A DNA stretch of 57,331 bases from Flavobacteriales bacterium (GCA_023251075.1 JAHEZM010000021.1:1-57331), one strand, 5' to 3'. Shown: positions 8,652 through 17,498, counted from the stretch's first letter. The notes: generated by a model not told the origin, from the sequence alone. Made by a program: numbers and translations.

Positions 8652-10190
8652 TTACTTAGCGTACCCCACTGCTCTCACCTCTCTAATCACCGTAACTTTT
8701 ACCTGACCAGGATAAGTCATATCGGTTTGAATTTTTTGAGAGATGTCAAAAGCCAGTTTTTCAGCATCTTTATCGCTTACTTTTTCACTTTCAACTACCA
8801 CACGTAATTCTCTACCTGCTTGAATAGCGTAGGTTTTTTGAACACCAGGGTAGGAAAGCGCCAAGCCTTCCAACTCATGAATACGTTTAATGTATGATTC
8901 TAAAATTTCGCGACGGGCACCCGGACGGGCACCTGAAATAGCATCACAAACCTGGATGATTGGAGCTATCATGGTATTCATTTCAATTTCGTCGTGGTGA
9001 GCACCAATAGCATTGCATATTTCTGGTCGCTCTTTAAATTTTGTAGCGATGTTCATCCCCAAAATAGCATGTGGTAATTCTGGTTCTTCATCAGGTACCT
9101 TACCTATATCGTGCAACAAACCGGCTCTCTTCGCCAACTTAGGATCCAATCCTAACTCCGCTGCCATAATTGCACACATATTGGCTACTTCTCTCGAGTG
9201 TTGTAATAAATTTTGTCCGTAAGAAGATCTGTATTTCATTCTACCCACCATTCTGATTAACTCAGGGTGCAAACCATGAATACCTAAATCAATAGCGGTT
9301 CTTTTTCCTATCTCTATAATTTCATCTTCCAGGCTTTTTTTCACTTTCGATACCACTTCCTCAATACGGGCAGGGTGAATTCTACCATCGGTTACCAACT
9401 GGTGTAAAGCCAATCGGGCCAACTCTCTTCTCACCGGATCGAAGCAAGAAAGAATAATGGCCTCCGGGGTATCATCTACAATAATTTCCACGCCAGTAGC
9501 TGCTTCCAAAGCACGAATATTTCTACCTTCTCTACCAATGATTCTACCTTTAATTTCATCTGATTCGATATGGAAAACAGAAACTGCATTATCGATCGCT
9601 GCTTCCGTAGCCACACGTTGAATAGTTTGAATAATGATTTTTTTAGCTTCTTTATTAGCGGTGATTTTAGCTTCTTCAATGCTGGTTTGAATAAACTCCA
9701 TCGCATTGGTTTTAGCTTCAGCTTTTAGCGCTTCTACCAATTGTTCTTTCGCTTTTTCAGCAGTAATACCAGCCATTGCTTCCAACTGATCTACTTGGCG
9801 CTTGTGCAATTTCTCTACTTCAGTTTCCTTTCTTTTTACCAACTCCAACTGAGTGGTTAATTTTTCTTTTCCAGTTTCAACATCTTTCTCTAGTTTCTTC
9901 AAATCGTTTTGTTTCTGATTTAAAGTATTTTCCTTTTGGTTTAAAGAATTCTCTTTTTGTTGAGTTTTTTGATTCCTTTCATTGATTGCCTTTTCGTGCT
10001 CGGTTTTCAATTGAAAGAACTTCTCTTTGGCCTGAAGAATTTTATCATTCTTAATTCTTTCGCCTTCTTTTTCGGCTCCTTCTACAATCGCTTTTGCTTT
10101 ATTGTTGGCTCCTTTACTGAGTATGATCCAACTCGTTGCAGCACCTACGGCCACACCCGAAACTCCTAATATTATACCTAACGCTTCCAT
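8652..10190 (-). CDS. rny: Ribonuclease Y
   Basis: Membrane-anchored endoribonuclease that initiates mRNA decay. The 512-aa protein has the full architecture: N-terminal membrane anchor (about residues 3-25), a long charged coiled coil (about 35-200), KH domain with [15 protein letters not shown] (215-229) and HD phosphohydrolase domain with AGLLHDIGK (356-364, metal-binding His-Asp at 360-361). Length and motifs match functional family members. It is preceded by a minus-strand hairpin plus U-run 12 bp upstream of the ATG, implying either its own promoter inside that short gap or read-through of an attenuator. Downstream, the polysaccharide operon follows after 24 bp. Confidence 0.97.
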   Translation of the reverse strand: MEALGIILGVSGVAVGAATSWIILSKGANNKAKAIVEGAEKEGERIKNDKILQAKEKFFQLKTEHEKAINERNQKTQQKENSLNQKENTLNQKQNDLKKLEKDVETGKEKLTTQLELVKRKETEVEKLHKRQVDQLEAMAGITAEKAKEQLVEALKAEAKTNAMEFIQTSIEEAKITANKEAKKIIIQTIQRVATEAAIDNAVSVFHIESDEIKGRIIGREGRNIRALEAATGVEIIVDDTPEAIILSCFDPVRRELARLALHQLVTDGRIHPARIEEVVSKVKKSLEDEIIEIGKRTAIDLGIHGLHPELIRMVGRMKYRSSYGQNLLQHSREVANMCAIMAAELGLDPKLAKRAGLLHDIGKVPDEEPELPHAILGMNIATKFKERPEICNAIGAHHDEIEMNTMIAPIIQVCDAISGARPGARREILESYIKRIHELEGLALSYPGVQKTYAIQAGRELRVVVESEKVSDKDAEKLAFDISQKIQTDMTYPGQVKVTVIREVRAVGYAK

Positions 10191-10201
10191 TTTACTTATT
10201 T

Positions 10202-10252
10202 AAAAAAAATGCACCAATCTTCATTCCGTTAACTTACGGTTAAGATGGGTGC
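10202..10252 (-). terminator. Rho-independent terminator or attenuator just upstream of rny
   Basis: On the minus strand a hairpin with outer arms GCACC/GGTGC and ATCTT/AAGAT (one mismatch between them) and an inner CCGT/ACGG stem (10211-10252) is followed by eight U residues (10202-10209). This is a strong intrinsic terminator geometry. It ends transcripts coming from zapA, and it lies so close to the rny ATG (10190) that it could also act as an attenuator of rny. Confidence 0.75.
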
Positions 10253-10272
10253 GAATATATTTATAATTGTTT

Positions 10273-10336
10273 AAAGTTTAAGGTTTAATGTTCAAAGTGG
10301 ACTAACACCAATCTTTGAACGTTCAACATTGAACTT
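10273..10336. repeat. Imperfect inverted repeat between zapA and rny
   Basis: Two 24-bp arms (10273-10296 and about 10313-10336) match at 20 of 24 positions when one is reverse-complemented. The inner 8 bp, GTTCAAAG and CTTTGAAC, match perfectly around a 15-base loop. It lies in the untranslated gap after zapA. It could be a transcript-end hairpin without a U-run or a small repeat; no homologous copy with both arms was seen elsewhere in the window. Confidence 0.5.
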
Positions 10337-10345
10337 ATTCTTGTC

Positions 10346-10639
10346 TTACTTGTCTTTCAGGTAATCGGACACAAACTTCTCTAACTCTTCTAACTTCTCT
10401 ACTACCGATTCATCTTCAACAATAGGTTTTTTTTCCAGCTTCAGCTTTTCAACCACAAATTGCAGGGCACACATAGAAAGCACATCCTGCTTATCTTTCA
10501 CCGCATAAGCCTGTTCGAACTCCTTTATCTTTTGGTCGATTAATTTCGCCGCCTTACGCACCAACTCCTCCTCTTCCCATGCAATAGTCATAGGATAAGT
10601 TCTGTTCGCGATATTTACCTTAATTGATAAAGTTGACAT
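10346..10639 (-). CDS. zapA: Cell division protein ZapA
   Basis: Small FtsZ-ring-stabilising protein; ZapA dimers crosslink FtsZ filaments at midcell. From ATG 10639 it is 97 aa, the usual family size, starting MSTLSIKVNIANRTYPM and continuing with the family pattern EEELVRKAAKLIDQKIKEFE and a C-terminal coiled coil with DVLSMCALQFVVEKL. A longer GTG start at 10666 would overlap the upstream gene and adds no family sequence, so ATG 10639, two bases after that stop, is preferred. Operon with the coiled-coil gene 10642-10935. Confidence 0.92.
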   Translation of the reverse strand: MSTLSIKVNIANRTYPMTIAWEEEELVRKAAKLIDQKIKEFEQAYAVKDKQDVLSMCALQFVVEKLKLEKKPIVEDESVVEKLEELEKFVSDYLKDK

Positions 10640-10641
10640 AT

Positions 10642-10935
10642 TTAACCATTTGTAAGAGCAATACACTTATCTATTTCACGCACCAATTCATTTATCTTTA
10701 ATTTCAGCTCGTTTCTTCCTATTTCATTATCGGTAAGAATCTTCGCCAAACCTAAAACCTTATTTTTTTCTTCAAGCTCCGTGGATTTTTTCGACAAAGA
10801 TTTCATTTCAGCCTTCAACTCTTCGTTCTCCTCCTTCAGCTTTTTTAAATCCTCCACACACTTTTTATTTAAGATAATAAGCTTCTCTACTTTCGAATGC
10901 AAACTTGCTATGGTTAAAGAGAGATTTTTTGCCAT
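10642..10935 (-). CDS. Small coiled-coil protein, probable ZapA partner
   Basis: 97-aa protein that is almost entirely charged heptad-like sequence (KVEKLIILNKKCVEDLKKLK, then a Glu/Lys-rich stretch), so it should form a long coiled coil. It has no signal peptide or membrane segment. It lies immediately upstream of zapA (2 bp from the zapA ATG), the arrangement seen in other Bacteroidota, and may play a ZapB-like or divisome-bridging role; that is inference from position and shape only. A good promoter lies 19 bp upstream. Confidence 0.75.
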   Translation of the reverse strand: MAKNLSLTIASLHSKVEKLIILNKKCVEDLKKLKEENEELKAEMKSLSKKSTELEEKNKVLGLAKILTDNEIGRNELKLKINELVREIDKCIALTNG

Positions 10936-10954
10936 TATCTTATGCTTGATTACG

Positions 10955-10986
10955 CAAATCTAAACTTAGCTTACAAATTAAACAAA
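10955..10986 (-). promoter_or_regulatory. Promoter of the coiled-coil/zapA operon
   Basis: On the minus strand a TTTG element (10983-10986) stands 20 bp before a perfect -7 box TAGATTTG (10955-10962), matching the Bacteroidota consensus TTTG-N19/21-TAnnTTTG. Transcription would begin near 10951, about 15 nt before the ATG at 10935. Confidence 0.7.
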
Positions 10987-11077
10987 TAATTATAGAATTA
11001 ATAATTAAAATTCTATATATCAGCTATTTATTTAGATTAAAAAGAATGATTACCTGTTGTTTTAATACCAGTATAAT

Positions 11078-11296
11078 TTTAACCGCAGAGGACACAGAGT
11101 CACTGAGTTTCGTAGAGGTCAATTTTAGAACACGAAGTCGCTTTGCTTCACTGAGTTCACAGAGGATAGCTCCCAAAACACTTTTTGTTTTAAGTCCTGC
11201 TCTCTGTGAACTCAGCAAAGCAAAGCGACTCAGTGAGCACAATAAAAAAGTTTATTCCCTGTGAAACTCAGCAACTCTGTGTCCTCTGTGGTTAAA
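11078..11296. repeat. 219-bp nested palindromic repeat element
   Basis: Terminal inverted repeats of 23 bp with a single mismatch (11078-11100, TTTAACCGCAGAGGACACAG and on; 11274-11296 is the reverse complement) enclose a second, inner palindrome built from CTGAGTTCACAGAG and its complement with GTCGCTTTGCTT/AAGCAAAGCGAC-like segments. The whole unit could fold into a cruciform or a long RNA hairpin. Similar CACAGAGGACACAGAG units are scattered in many bacterial genomes, so this looks like a non-autonomous (MITE-like) intergenic repeat. It fills most of the 394-bp gap between zapA's partner gene and the deacetylase. The open frames across it on both strands are artefacts of the symmetry. Confidence 0.85.
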
Positions 11297-11329
11297 GAAG
11301 ATCTTTGATTTATTATTCTGGTAAATAGC

Positions 11330-12247
11330 CTATTTAAAAAAGCCCTGCAGATTTTTTTCAAATTCATCCACCTTCCAGTCGCGAACAATAAACCTTGGAA
11401 AACAAAGCGGATTACTTTTTTTATTGGCGAGATCAGCAATATTGGCTGCTACCAATTTTAATCCCAATTCCTTACAAACCTTTATAGTGTTTGAATTAAA
11501 ATCGTTAGCGGTTCCAAACGGAAAAGAAAAATGTGTTATTTGTTTGGCCAACAAACCCTCTAAAGTACTTACCGATGTATTGATTTCATCCATCTGCTCG
11601 GAATAGCTAAGTGCCGCAAGCGAAGGATGCCCATGAGTGTGCGCTCCAACCACCGCAGAAGGAGATTTACTTAATTTCTTTAGTTCATAAAATGTAAGTG
11701 CTCGGTGCGTTTCTCTTCCCCCTGTACTTCCCAACTCCTGGGCCCACTGTAAAATCAGCTTATCTCTATCTTTTGCATTCATCGATCTCAATGTTGGCAA
11801 AAGCTCTCTGTATTTTTTTTCATCTTTTTTGGTGAGTAACAAAATTCTCTCCACTGCATCCCACCAATACTCATTAGAGGTATTTAGCGTAGCTGTGGCA
11901 ATATAAAACAGAGCTTGTATTTTATGTTTTTCTAAAACTGGAAGAGCTTCCAGTAAATTATCGGCATAGCCGTCATCGAAAGTAATAAGCACTGAATTTT
12001 TAGGAAACCTCTTTTTATTCAACAAACAATGACTAAACTGCTCTACCGTTAAAACATTATACTCTTCCTTTAGCCATTTTAACTGAGCATTGAAATTTGC
12101 CGGACTCACACTCAATAACTGAGGATCACTCTCTAATGTCGTTACTCTATGGTACAATAAAACTGCACAAGAACCATGTAAAACAGTTTTAATTCTTTTC
12201 ACACCTTTTCGAAGCTTAGATTTTATTTTGGATTTTACAGGTGACAT
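11330..12247 (-). CDS. Polysaccharide deacetylase family protein (NodB homology, CE4)
   Basis: Removes acetyl groups from N-acetylated glycans. The 305-aa protein has the CE4 motif 1 VLITFDDGYADNLLE (catalytic and metal Asp pair), motif 2 HTHGHPSL (H-T-x-x-H metal site) and a later FSFPFGT segment that corresponds to motif 3/4. I start it at ATG 12247; the frame extends only to a TTG at 12259. No classical signal peptide is seen; the N-terminus is strongly basic (KSKIKSKLRKGVKR). Typical relatives occur in capsule and exopolysaccharide loci, which fits the polysaccharide operon 3 kb away. Confidence 0.9.
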   Translation of the reverse strand: MSPVKSKIKSKLRKGVKRIKTVLHGSCAVLLYHRVTTLESDPQLLSVSPANFNAQLKWLKEEYNVLTVEQFSHCLLNKKRFPKNSVLITFDDGYADNLLEALPVLEKHKIQALFYIATATLNTSNEYWWDAVERILLLTKKDEKKYRELLPTLRSMNAKDRDKLILQWAQELGSTGGRETHRALTFYELKKLSKSPSAVVGAHTHGHPSLAALSYSEQMDEINTSVSTLEGLLAKQITHFSFPFGTANDFNSNTIKVCKELGLKLVAANIADLANKKSNPLCFPRFIVRDWKVDEFEKNLQGFFK

Positions 12248-12319
12248 ATTAAAAATCAAAAGATCTTAGAAATCTTTTACTTGGTGTGTTTATTGTTTTA
12301 GGTAAACTAGTGATTCTAG

Positions 12320-12351
12320 CAAATCTACGTGCCTCGAACTAATTTAGCAAA
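12320..12351 (-). promoter_or_regulatory. Promoter of the polysaccharide deacetylase gene
   Basis: Minus-strand TTTG (12348-12351), 20-bp spacer, then a perfect -7 box TAGATTTG (12320-12327). The predicted start near 12316 leaves a leader of about 70 nt before ATG 12247. Confidence 0.65.
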
Positions 12352-12433
12352 TTAAACTAAAAACATTTCTCAACGTATTACAAATCAAATAATTAAAACT
12401 CCTTTTAAACAATGTGCTGTTGATATTATTTCC

Positions 12434-12464
12434 TCTGAAATCCGCGCTAATGTAAGTAAATTTG
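12434..12464 (+). promoter_or_regulatory. Promoter of the M23 peptidase gene, near-leaderless
   Basis: Perfect -7 box TAAATTTG at 12457-12464 with a TCTG (one mismatch to TTTG) exactly 19 bp upstream at 12434-12437. Only 8 nt separate the box from ATG 12473, so the mRNA would have a leader of about 4 nt or none. Confidence 0.65.
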
Positions 12465-12472
12465 GACTTGTG

Positions 12473-14317
12473 ATGAAAAAAATCAAACTATCAATATTAC
12501 TGGCTTGCGGTATTTTATCTTTCCTTTCGGGCTTTGCACAAGACGAAATTAAAAAAGACACTTTTGAATTTCCTTACGACAAAAATTATTTTGGATCACC
12601 CGTTGACGGTCCGGTTCGGTTAGCGGGCAACTTTGGCGAACTTAGAAACAATCATTTTCATGGGGGAATAGATGTTAAAGTGGAAGGACAAATTGGAAGA
12701 AAAATTTATTCTTGCGCAGAAGGCTATGTCTCTAAAGTGTCCTTAAACTCTGTTTGGGGATATGGTAAAACTTTATACATCACGCATCCCAATGGATTAA
12801 CAACTTTATATGCTCACTTAAATGGTTTTGCTCCCGATTTAGATTCGGCGATCAACCGCCGGCGCTACCTTTTAATGGAAAACAAACACGACATTGTTTT
12901 TGAACCCGATTCTTTCAAAGTAAAAAAAGGACAATTTGTTGCTTATTCAGGAACTACAGGAGCGAGTAAAATTCCGCATCTGCATTTAGAAGTAAGAAAA
13001 GGAGAAGTGCAAATTAATCCGCTTTTATTCGACTTTAAAGTACCTGATAAAATAAAACCCGACATTAGAGGTATTCGCATTTATCCACTTTCCGATTCCT
13101 CAGCTGTAAATGGATTGCGCACTGCTCAATACTTTCACACCCCTAAGGCTGCAACTACATACAAATTTTACACAGAGAAAGATTCTCTCCCTTTTAAAGA
13201 TACCATAAGTGTTTACGGTGCTTTTGGTGTGGGTATTAATGCAATCGATCAACTTAGTGGTTTTCCAAATGTATGTGGTGTGTATAAAGTATGTTTATCA
13301 CTCGATAGTCAGTTGGTTTACCAACACACCATGCACTCTGTAGAATTTCACGATTCACGTTACATTAATAGTCATACCGATTATAACTTCCGAAAAGAAA
13401 ACAAAAGATGGGTTCAAAAAAGTTTTCTCGACCAAAACAACTTGCTGGAAATATACGATAGCCTTCAAAACAGAGGAAGAATGTTGATTAACGATACTCT
13501 TGTACATCAAATTACTTACGATGTTTACGACGTTCATAACAACAAAAACAGTTTTACTTTTCCAATAGTAATGGGCGAAAAAGTAGCGTGGACTCCTAAA
13601 AAAGGAATTGATAGCACTAAAATGATTTTACACAATGAAGAATTCAATTATCAGGATACTAATTTTCACTTTATTCTTCCGGCTTACTCTGTATATAACG
13701 ATGTAAAACTACGCTACAAAAAAAGCAAAAAAGCAGGGAAATGCTTGAGTGATATGCACACCATTTGCAATGAGGGAATTCCATTGCAGAACAAGGCAAT
13801 GGTTTGCTTTTTAATTGATAGTAGCCTATACTGCTACAAGGAAAAATTTACTATCGGATTGGTAGATGCCAATAACGTAATTGTTCAGCATTACGGAACA
13901 GAAATGAACAATGACACCGCAAAAGGAAGAGTAAAATATTTTGGTAAATATTGTTTAAGTCTGGATACTCTTGCGCCGTATATTACCGCTCAAAACATCA
14001 AAAACAAACAAAAAATTGATGGGGTTAAAGAAGTTAAATTCACTATTGAAGACTGGCAAACTGGCTTGGGCAGATTCGATGGATATTTAGATGATAAATG
14101 GGAATTACTGGAGTACGATCCTAAAACCAAAACGATTGCACTTAGCATCCCTTCTAACCTGGCCAACGGAGAGCACTGTATTAGAATAGTGGTGATCGAC
14201 GGCAATTTGAATAAACGAGAAGTGAATTACACCGTTTACAAAGGTGAAATACCAGCACCTCAAGTAATGAATACTACTCCTATTACCACAGAATTAAACA
14301 ACACAATAATTAAATAG
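12473..14317 (+). CDS. Secreted M23 family metallopeptidase
   Basis: Zinc endopeptidase (LytM/M23) expected to cleave peptidoglycan cross-bridges in the periplasm. It has an N-terminal signal peptide (KKIKLSILLACGILSFLSGF, ending before AQDE) and then the M23 domain at about residues 50-190: HFHGGIDV supplies the H-x3-D zinc ligands, with YAHLNG and HLHLEVRKG (the H-x-H motif) completing the site. The following 400 residues have no motif I recognise and are probably beta-rich. I start it at ATG 12473 rather than the GTG one codon earlier. The next gene starts 27 bp downstream but has its own -7 box. Confidence 0.9.
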   Translation: MKKIKLSILLACGILSFLSGFAQDEIKKDTFEFPYDKNYFGSPVDGPVRLAGNFGELRNNHFHGGIDVKVEGQIGRKIYSCAEGYVSKVSLNSVWGYGKTLYITHPNGLTTLYAHLNGFAPDLDSAINRRRYLLMENKHDIVFEPDSFKVKKGQFVAYSGTTGASKIPHLHLEVRKGEVQINPLLFDFKVPDKIKPDIRGIRIYPLSDSSAVNGLRTAQYFHTPKAATTYKFYTEKDSLPFKDTISVYGAFGVGINAIDQLSGFPNVCGVYKVCLSLDSQLVYQHTMHSVEFHDSRYINSHTDYNFRKENKRWVQKSFLDQNNLLEIYDSLQNRGRMLINDTLVHQITYDVYDVHNNKNSFTFPIVMGEKVAWTPKKGIDSTKMILHNEEFNYQDTNFHFILPAYSVYNDVKLRYKKSKKAGKCLSDMHTICNEGIPLQNKAMVCFLIDSSLYCYKEKFTIGLVDANNVIVQHYGTEMNNDTAKGRVKYFGKYCLSLDTLAPYITAQNIKNKQKIDGVKEVKFTIEDWQTGLGRFDGYLDDKWELLEYDPKTKTIALSIPSNLANGEHCIRIVVIDGNLNKREVNYTVYKGEIPAPQVMNTTPITTELNNTIIK

Positions 14318-14332
14318 TGCCTTCGTTTTTTG

Positions 14333-14340
14333 TAGCTTTA
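14333..14340 (+). promoter_or_regulatory. Candidate -7 box TAGCTTTA, 4 nt before a start codon
   Basis: TAGCTTTA matches TAnnTTTG except for the last base. It ends 4 nt before ATG 14345, which would make the transcript leaderless. The upstream -33 element is poor (TTAA at the right spacing), so the call is tentative. Confidence 0.4.
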
Positions 14341-14344
14341 CAGA

Positions 14345-14974
14345 ATGCGAAATAAAATTAACTTATTGCTATTGCTTTTTTTATCCTTGAGCAGCTTAAT
14401 GCTCGCTCAAAATGAAAAGCAAAAAAGAATCATTCAACTTACGGGAATTGTAATTTCTACCGATAGCATGCAAGCGGTTTCATACGCCAGTGTTCTGATT
14501 ACAGGAACATACCGGGGAACTATGTGTGATGCCACAGGGTATTTCTCATTGGTAATCAATGCAGGCGACACCTTGAAATTTTCTTCCGTAGGATTTCAAT
14601 CTGATTATTTTATTGTTTCCGATACCTGTAAACAATCTTCTTATTCATTAATTCAAACTTTAAAAAGAGATACATTAATGTTGCCCACTGTTTATTCCAG
14701 ATGGCCATCGTATCAACAATTCAAATATGCCTTTGAACACCAGGGAGTACCTGAAGGAGATCACGAATTTGCACAAAAAAACCTAGACCGTATTGAAGTA
14801 GGAACAACTCAATACGCCCCTGATGCCAGCTTAAATAATTCATGGAAAAATGATCAACTAAAATCTCAACTTTATTCATCAGGACAAATACCACAAAACA
14901 ACTTATTGAATCCATTAGCATGGGCTGCATTTTTAAAAGCATGGAAAGCCGGACAATTGAAAATTGAAAAATAG
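14345..14974 (+). CDS. Secreted carboxypeptidase-regulatory-like domain protein
   Basis: 209-aa protein with a signal peptide (NKINLLLLLFLSLSSLMLAQ) and one CarboxypepD_reg-like beta-sandwich domain: LTGIVISTDSMQAVSYASVL, then GTYRGTMCDATGYFSLVI and DTLKFSSVGFQS. The same fold forms the N-terminal extension of the TonB receptor encoded next, whose start lies 11 bp inside this gene's end. That overlap indicates one translation unit. Likely a periplasmic or outer-membrane accessory of the receptor; substrate unknown. Confidence 0.8.
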   Translation: MRNKINLLLLLFLSLSSLMLAQNEKQKRIIQLTGIVISTDSMQAVSYASVLITGTYRGTMCDATGYFSLVINAGDTLKFSSVGFQSDYFIVSDTCKQSSYSLIQTLKRDTLMLPTVYSRWPSYQQFKYAFEHQGVPEGDHEFAQKNLDRIEVGTTQYAPDASLNNSWKNDQLKSQLYSSGQIPQNNLLNPLAWAAFLKAWKAGQLKIEK

Positions 14975-17498
14975 AATTACATATTGTTTGTTTTTTATTC
15001 TCTTTGGCGCTACTGGTTTCGCTCAGGAAACAGGAACGTTATTCGGCAGAATAACCGACACTAACCATCGCGCCATTGCCCGTCCAACTGTTTATATCGT
15101 TGAATTAAGAGAATCGGTTTCTGCCGATGATTCAGGCTATTTTAAAATTGAATTACCGGCCAATAAAAAACTAACCATTGAAATTAATCACGTTAGCTTC
15201 AATAGTAAAAGTGCTGTAGTTAAACTGGAAACCGGTGAAAAAAAAGAATTGAATTTTTCTCTTAAAAACAAAGTTCTTACCACCACTACCGTTGTAATTG
15301 AGGGGGATAAAAGAAATCGCGGAGAAACTAAAATAAACGCAAAGCATCTTAAGAATTTTATTTCAGCGGGAGGTGATGCAACAGATATCATAAAAACTCT
15401 TCCGGGTGTAAGTGGCAACAACGAATTAAGCAGCCAGTATTCTGTTCGCGGTGGAAATTTCGACGAAAATCTAATTTACGTAAATGGAATAGAAGTATTT
15501 CGTCCGATGCTGGTGCGCGCTGGTGAACAAGAAGGATTAAGCTTTGTAAATGGAGATATGGTTGACAATCTGAATTTTTATGCCGGTGGTTTTGAAGCTC
15601 GTTTTGGCGATAAAATGTCGAGTGTGTTAGATATCACTTACAAAAAACCAGATTCTGCAGCGAGTTCCTTGAACTTAAGTTTATTGGGATTTAGAGCGCA
15701 CACCGAAGGCACTTTCAAAAATAAAGGTTCTTATCTTTTTGGTATTCGTCAGAAAGCCAACTCCTACCTTTTAAACACTACAGAAACCAAAGGAGCATAC
15801 AAACCCATGTTTGTAGATTTTCAAAGCTACATCACCTACCCTCTTTCTAAAAATTGGGAAATTTCATTTTTGGGAAATGCCGCTTACAATCAATTCATTT
15901 CTATTCCTCAAAAAAGAGAAACCCGCTTTGGTGGAATTAACGATGCTTTTCAAATGACAGTTGATTTTGATGGAAAAGAGAATGATGTTTTTCAAAGTTA
16001 TTTCGGCGCTGTATCTCTTGAGTTTAAACCCAATTACCGATACAAATCGAAATTTACCCTTTCTGCATTTAACTCTTACGAGCAAGTGTCGTTCGACATA
16101 TTGGGATACTACGCCTTAAACTCATTGGAAACAGATTTGGGAAGTACCGATTTCGGACAAGTTGCTTTTAATCTTGGTGTAGGTGGATTTCACAATCACA
16201 CCAGAAGCAAACTCAATTCAACCATTGTGAATGCCGAATGGAATACAGAATACAAAGTATCGAATGGGGCATGGCTTACTGGATTAAAAGTGCAAAACGA
16301 AATGGTAGATGCCTCTTACAAAGAATGGCAACGCATAGATTCCGCAGGGTTCAATATTCAGCAATCGGCCACCGATATTATTTTTCCGGTATTAATTCAA
16401 TCTAATAATTCACTAAACACTATACGTTATAGCGGTTTCTTACAACGAAACTGGAATGTTATCAATAACAAAAAAACAGGAAGGGAATTAAATATTTATA
16501 GTGGTGTTCGCGCCAATTACTGGGATTACAATCAGCAACTAGTGGTGAGTCCACGCTTAAGTGTTTCATTCACCCCCTCTAACAAACTCAATGATAGCTT
16601 GCGTTTTTCCTATCGCGCTTATGTGGGTGTTTACCAACAACCACCTTTCTACAAAGAACTTAGAAATTTACAATTTCAGTTGCAAAGCGGTGTGATGGCA
16701 CAAACCTCTGTTCAATACGGCTTATCGATGAACACTTATTTTTATATGTGGAAACGTCCGTTTAAATTAAGTACTGAAGCCTATTATAAGGATTTGTATA
16801 ATCTTATTCCTTACAATGTGGATCAGGTGCAAATTACTTATTATGGAAAAAATGATGCACGAGGATACGCCACCGGATTAGAGGCCAGATTGAATGGTGA
16901 ATTTGTAAAAGGACTAGAATCGTGGCTGAGTGTTACCTATATGAAAGCAATGGAAAATTTAAATAGTGATTATTATTATCGTTATTTCAATAACAATGGC
17001 GAAGAATTATATACAGGATACGCAACCAATAATGTTGCTACAGATAGCTTAAAAGTAAATCCGGGATACATGCCCCGTCCTACCGATCAACGTGTTGCCG
17101 TAAATGTTTTCTTTCAAGATGAAATTCCTCGTTTTCCTGCTTTCAAATTACACCTCACTTTGAGTTACGGAACAGGATATCCTTTTGGAGTTCCTAACTC
17201 AGTTCGCTTTAGAAACACCTTGAGGATTCCAGACTACCGAAGAGTGGATATTGGTTTTTCTTACGAAATGATTAAAGACAACAAACTGCGTAAAGGAAAA
17301 AAACTGGTAGATATCAGTGAAACCAGTTTCCTGAGATTTTTTAATGATTTGGCTTTCCGCGCCGAAGTTTTTAATCTATTAGATATCGACAATACAGTAA
17401 GCTATACCTGGATAAAAGATGTATCCAATACCAGCTACGCAGTACCCAATCACCTTACAAAACTGCTTTTGAATTTTAGAATATTGGCGAGGTTTTAA
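14964..17498 (+). CDS. TonB-dependent receptor with carboxypeptidase-regulatory N-terminal domain
   Basis: Outer-membrane active transporter, 844 aa. Order: signal peptide (KNRITYCLFFILFGATGFAQ), CarboxypepD_reg-like domain (TGTLFGRITDTNHRAIARP, to about residue 95), plug domain with LPGVSGNNELSSQYSVRGGN and YVNGIEVFRPML, then a 22-strand-type barrel ending in an aromatic residue (LLNFRILARF). The start is TTG at 14964: a TGA in the same frame lies two codons upstream and no ATG precedes the signal peptide, so TTG is nearly forced. It overlaps the upstream gene by 11 bp. No SusD partner is present, so import of a polymeric glycan is not implied; the ligand is unknown. Confidence 0.92.
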   Translation: MKNRITYCLFFILFGATGFAQETGTLFGRITDTNHRAIARPTVYIVELRESVSADDSGYFKIELPANKKLTIEINHVSFNSKSAVVKLETGEKKELNFSLKNKVLTTTTVVIEGDKRNRGETKINAKHLKNFISAGGDATDIIKTLPGVSGNNELSSQYSVRGGNFDENLIYVNGIEVFRPMLVRAGEQEGLSFVNGDMVDNLNFYAGGFEARFGDKMSSVLDITYKKPDSAASSLNLSLLGFRAHTEGTFKNKGSYLFGIRQKANSYLLNTTETKGAYKPMFVDFQSYITYPLSKNWEISFLGNAAYNQFISIPQKRETRFGGINDAFQMTVDFDGKENDVFQSYFGAVSLEFKPNYRYKSKFTLSAFNSYEQVSFDILGYYALNSLETDLGSTDFGQVAFNLGVGGFHNHTRSKLNSTIVNAEWNTEYKVSNGAWLTGLKVQNEMVDASYKEWQRIDSAGFNIQQSATDIIFPVLIQSNNSLNTIRYSGFLQRNWNVINNKKTGRELNIYSGVRANYWDYNQQLVVSPRLSVSFTPSNKLNDSLRFSYRAYVGVYQQPPFYKELRNLQFQLQSGVMAQTSVQYGLSMNTYFYMWKRPFKLSTEAYYKDLYNLIPYNVDQVQITYYGKNDARGYATGLEARLNGEFVKGLESWLSVTYMKAMENLNSDYYYRYFNNNGEELYTGYATNNVATDSLKVNPGYMPRPTDQRVAVNVFFQDEIPRFPAFKLHLTLSYGTGYPFGVPNSVRFRNTLRIPDYRRVDIGFSYEMIKDNKLRKGKKLVDISETSFLRFFNDLAFRAEVFNLLDIDNTVSYTWIKDVSNTSYAVPNHLTKLLLNFRILARF

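Noticed and set aside
10191-10345. 6S RNA next to zapA, by analogy with the E. coli zapA-ssrS order
   Set aside because: Only 155 bp are available, already filled by two separate hairpins, and no long central-bubble structure is seen.
11024-11439. Overlapping open frames of about 70 codons on both strands around the repeat element
   Set aside because: They are generated by the palindromic repeat (11078-11296) and its mirror; no signal, family pattern or codon bias.
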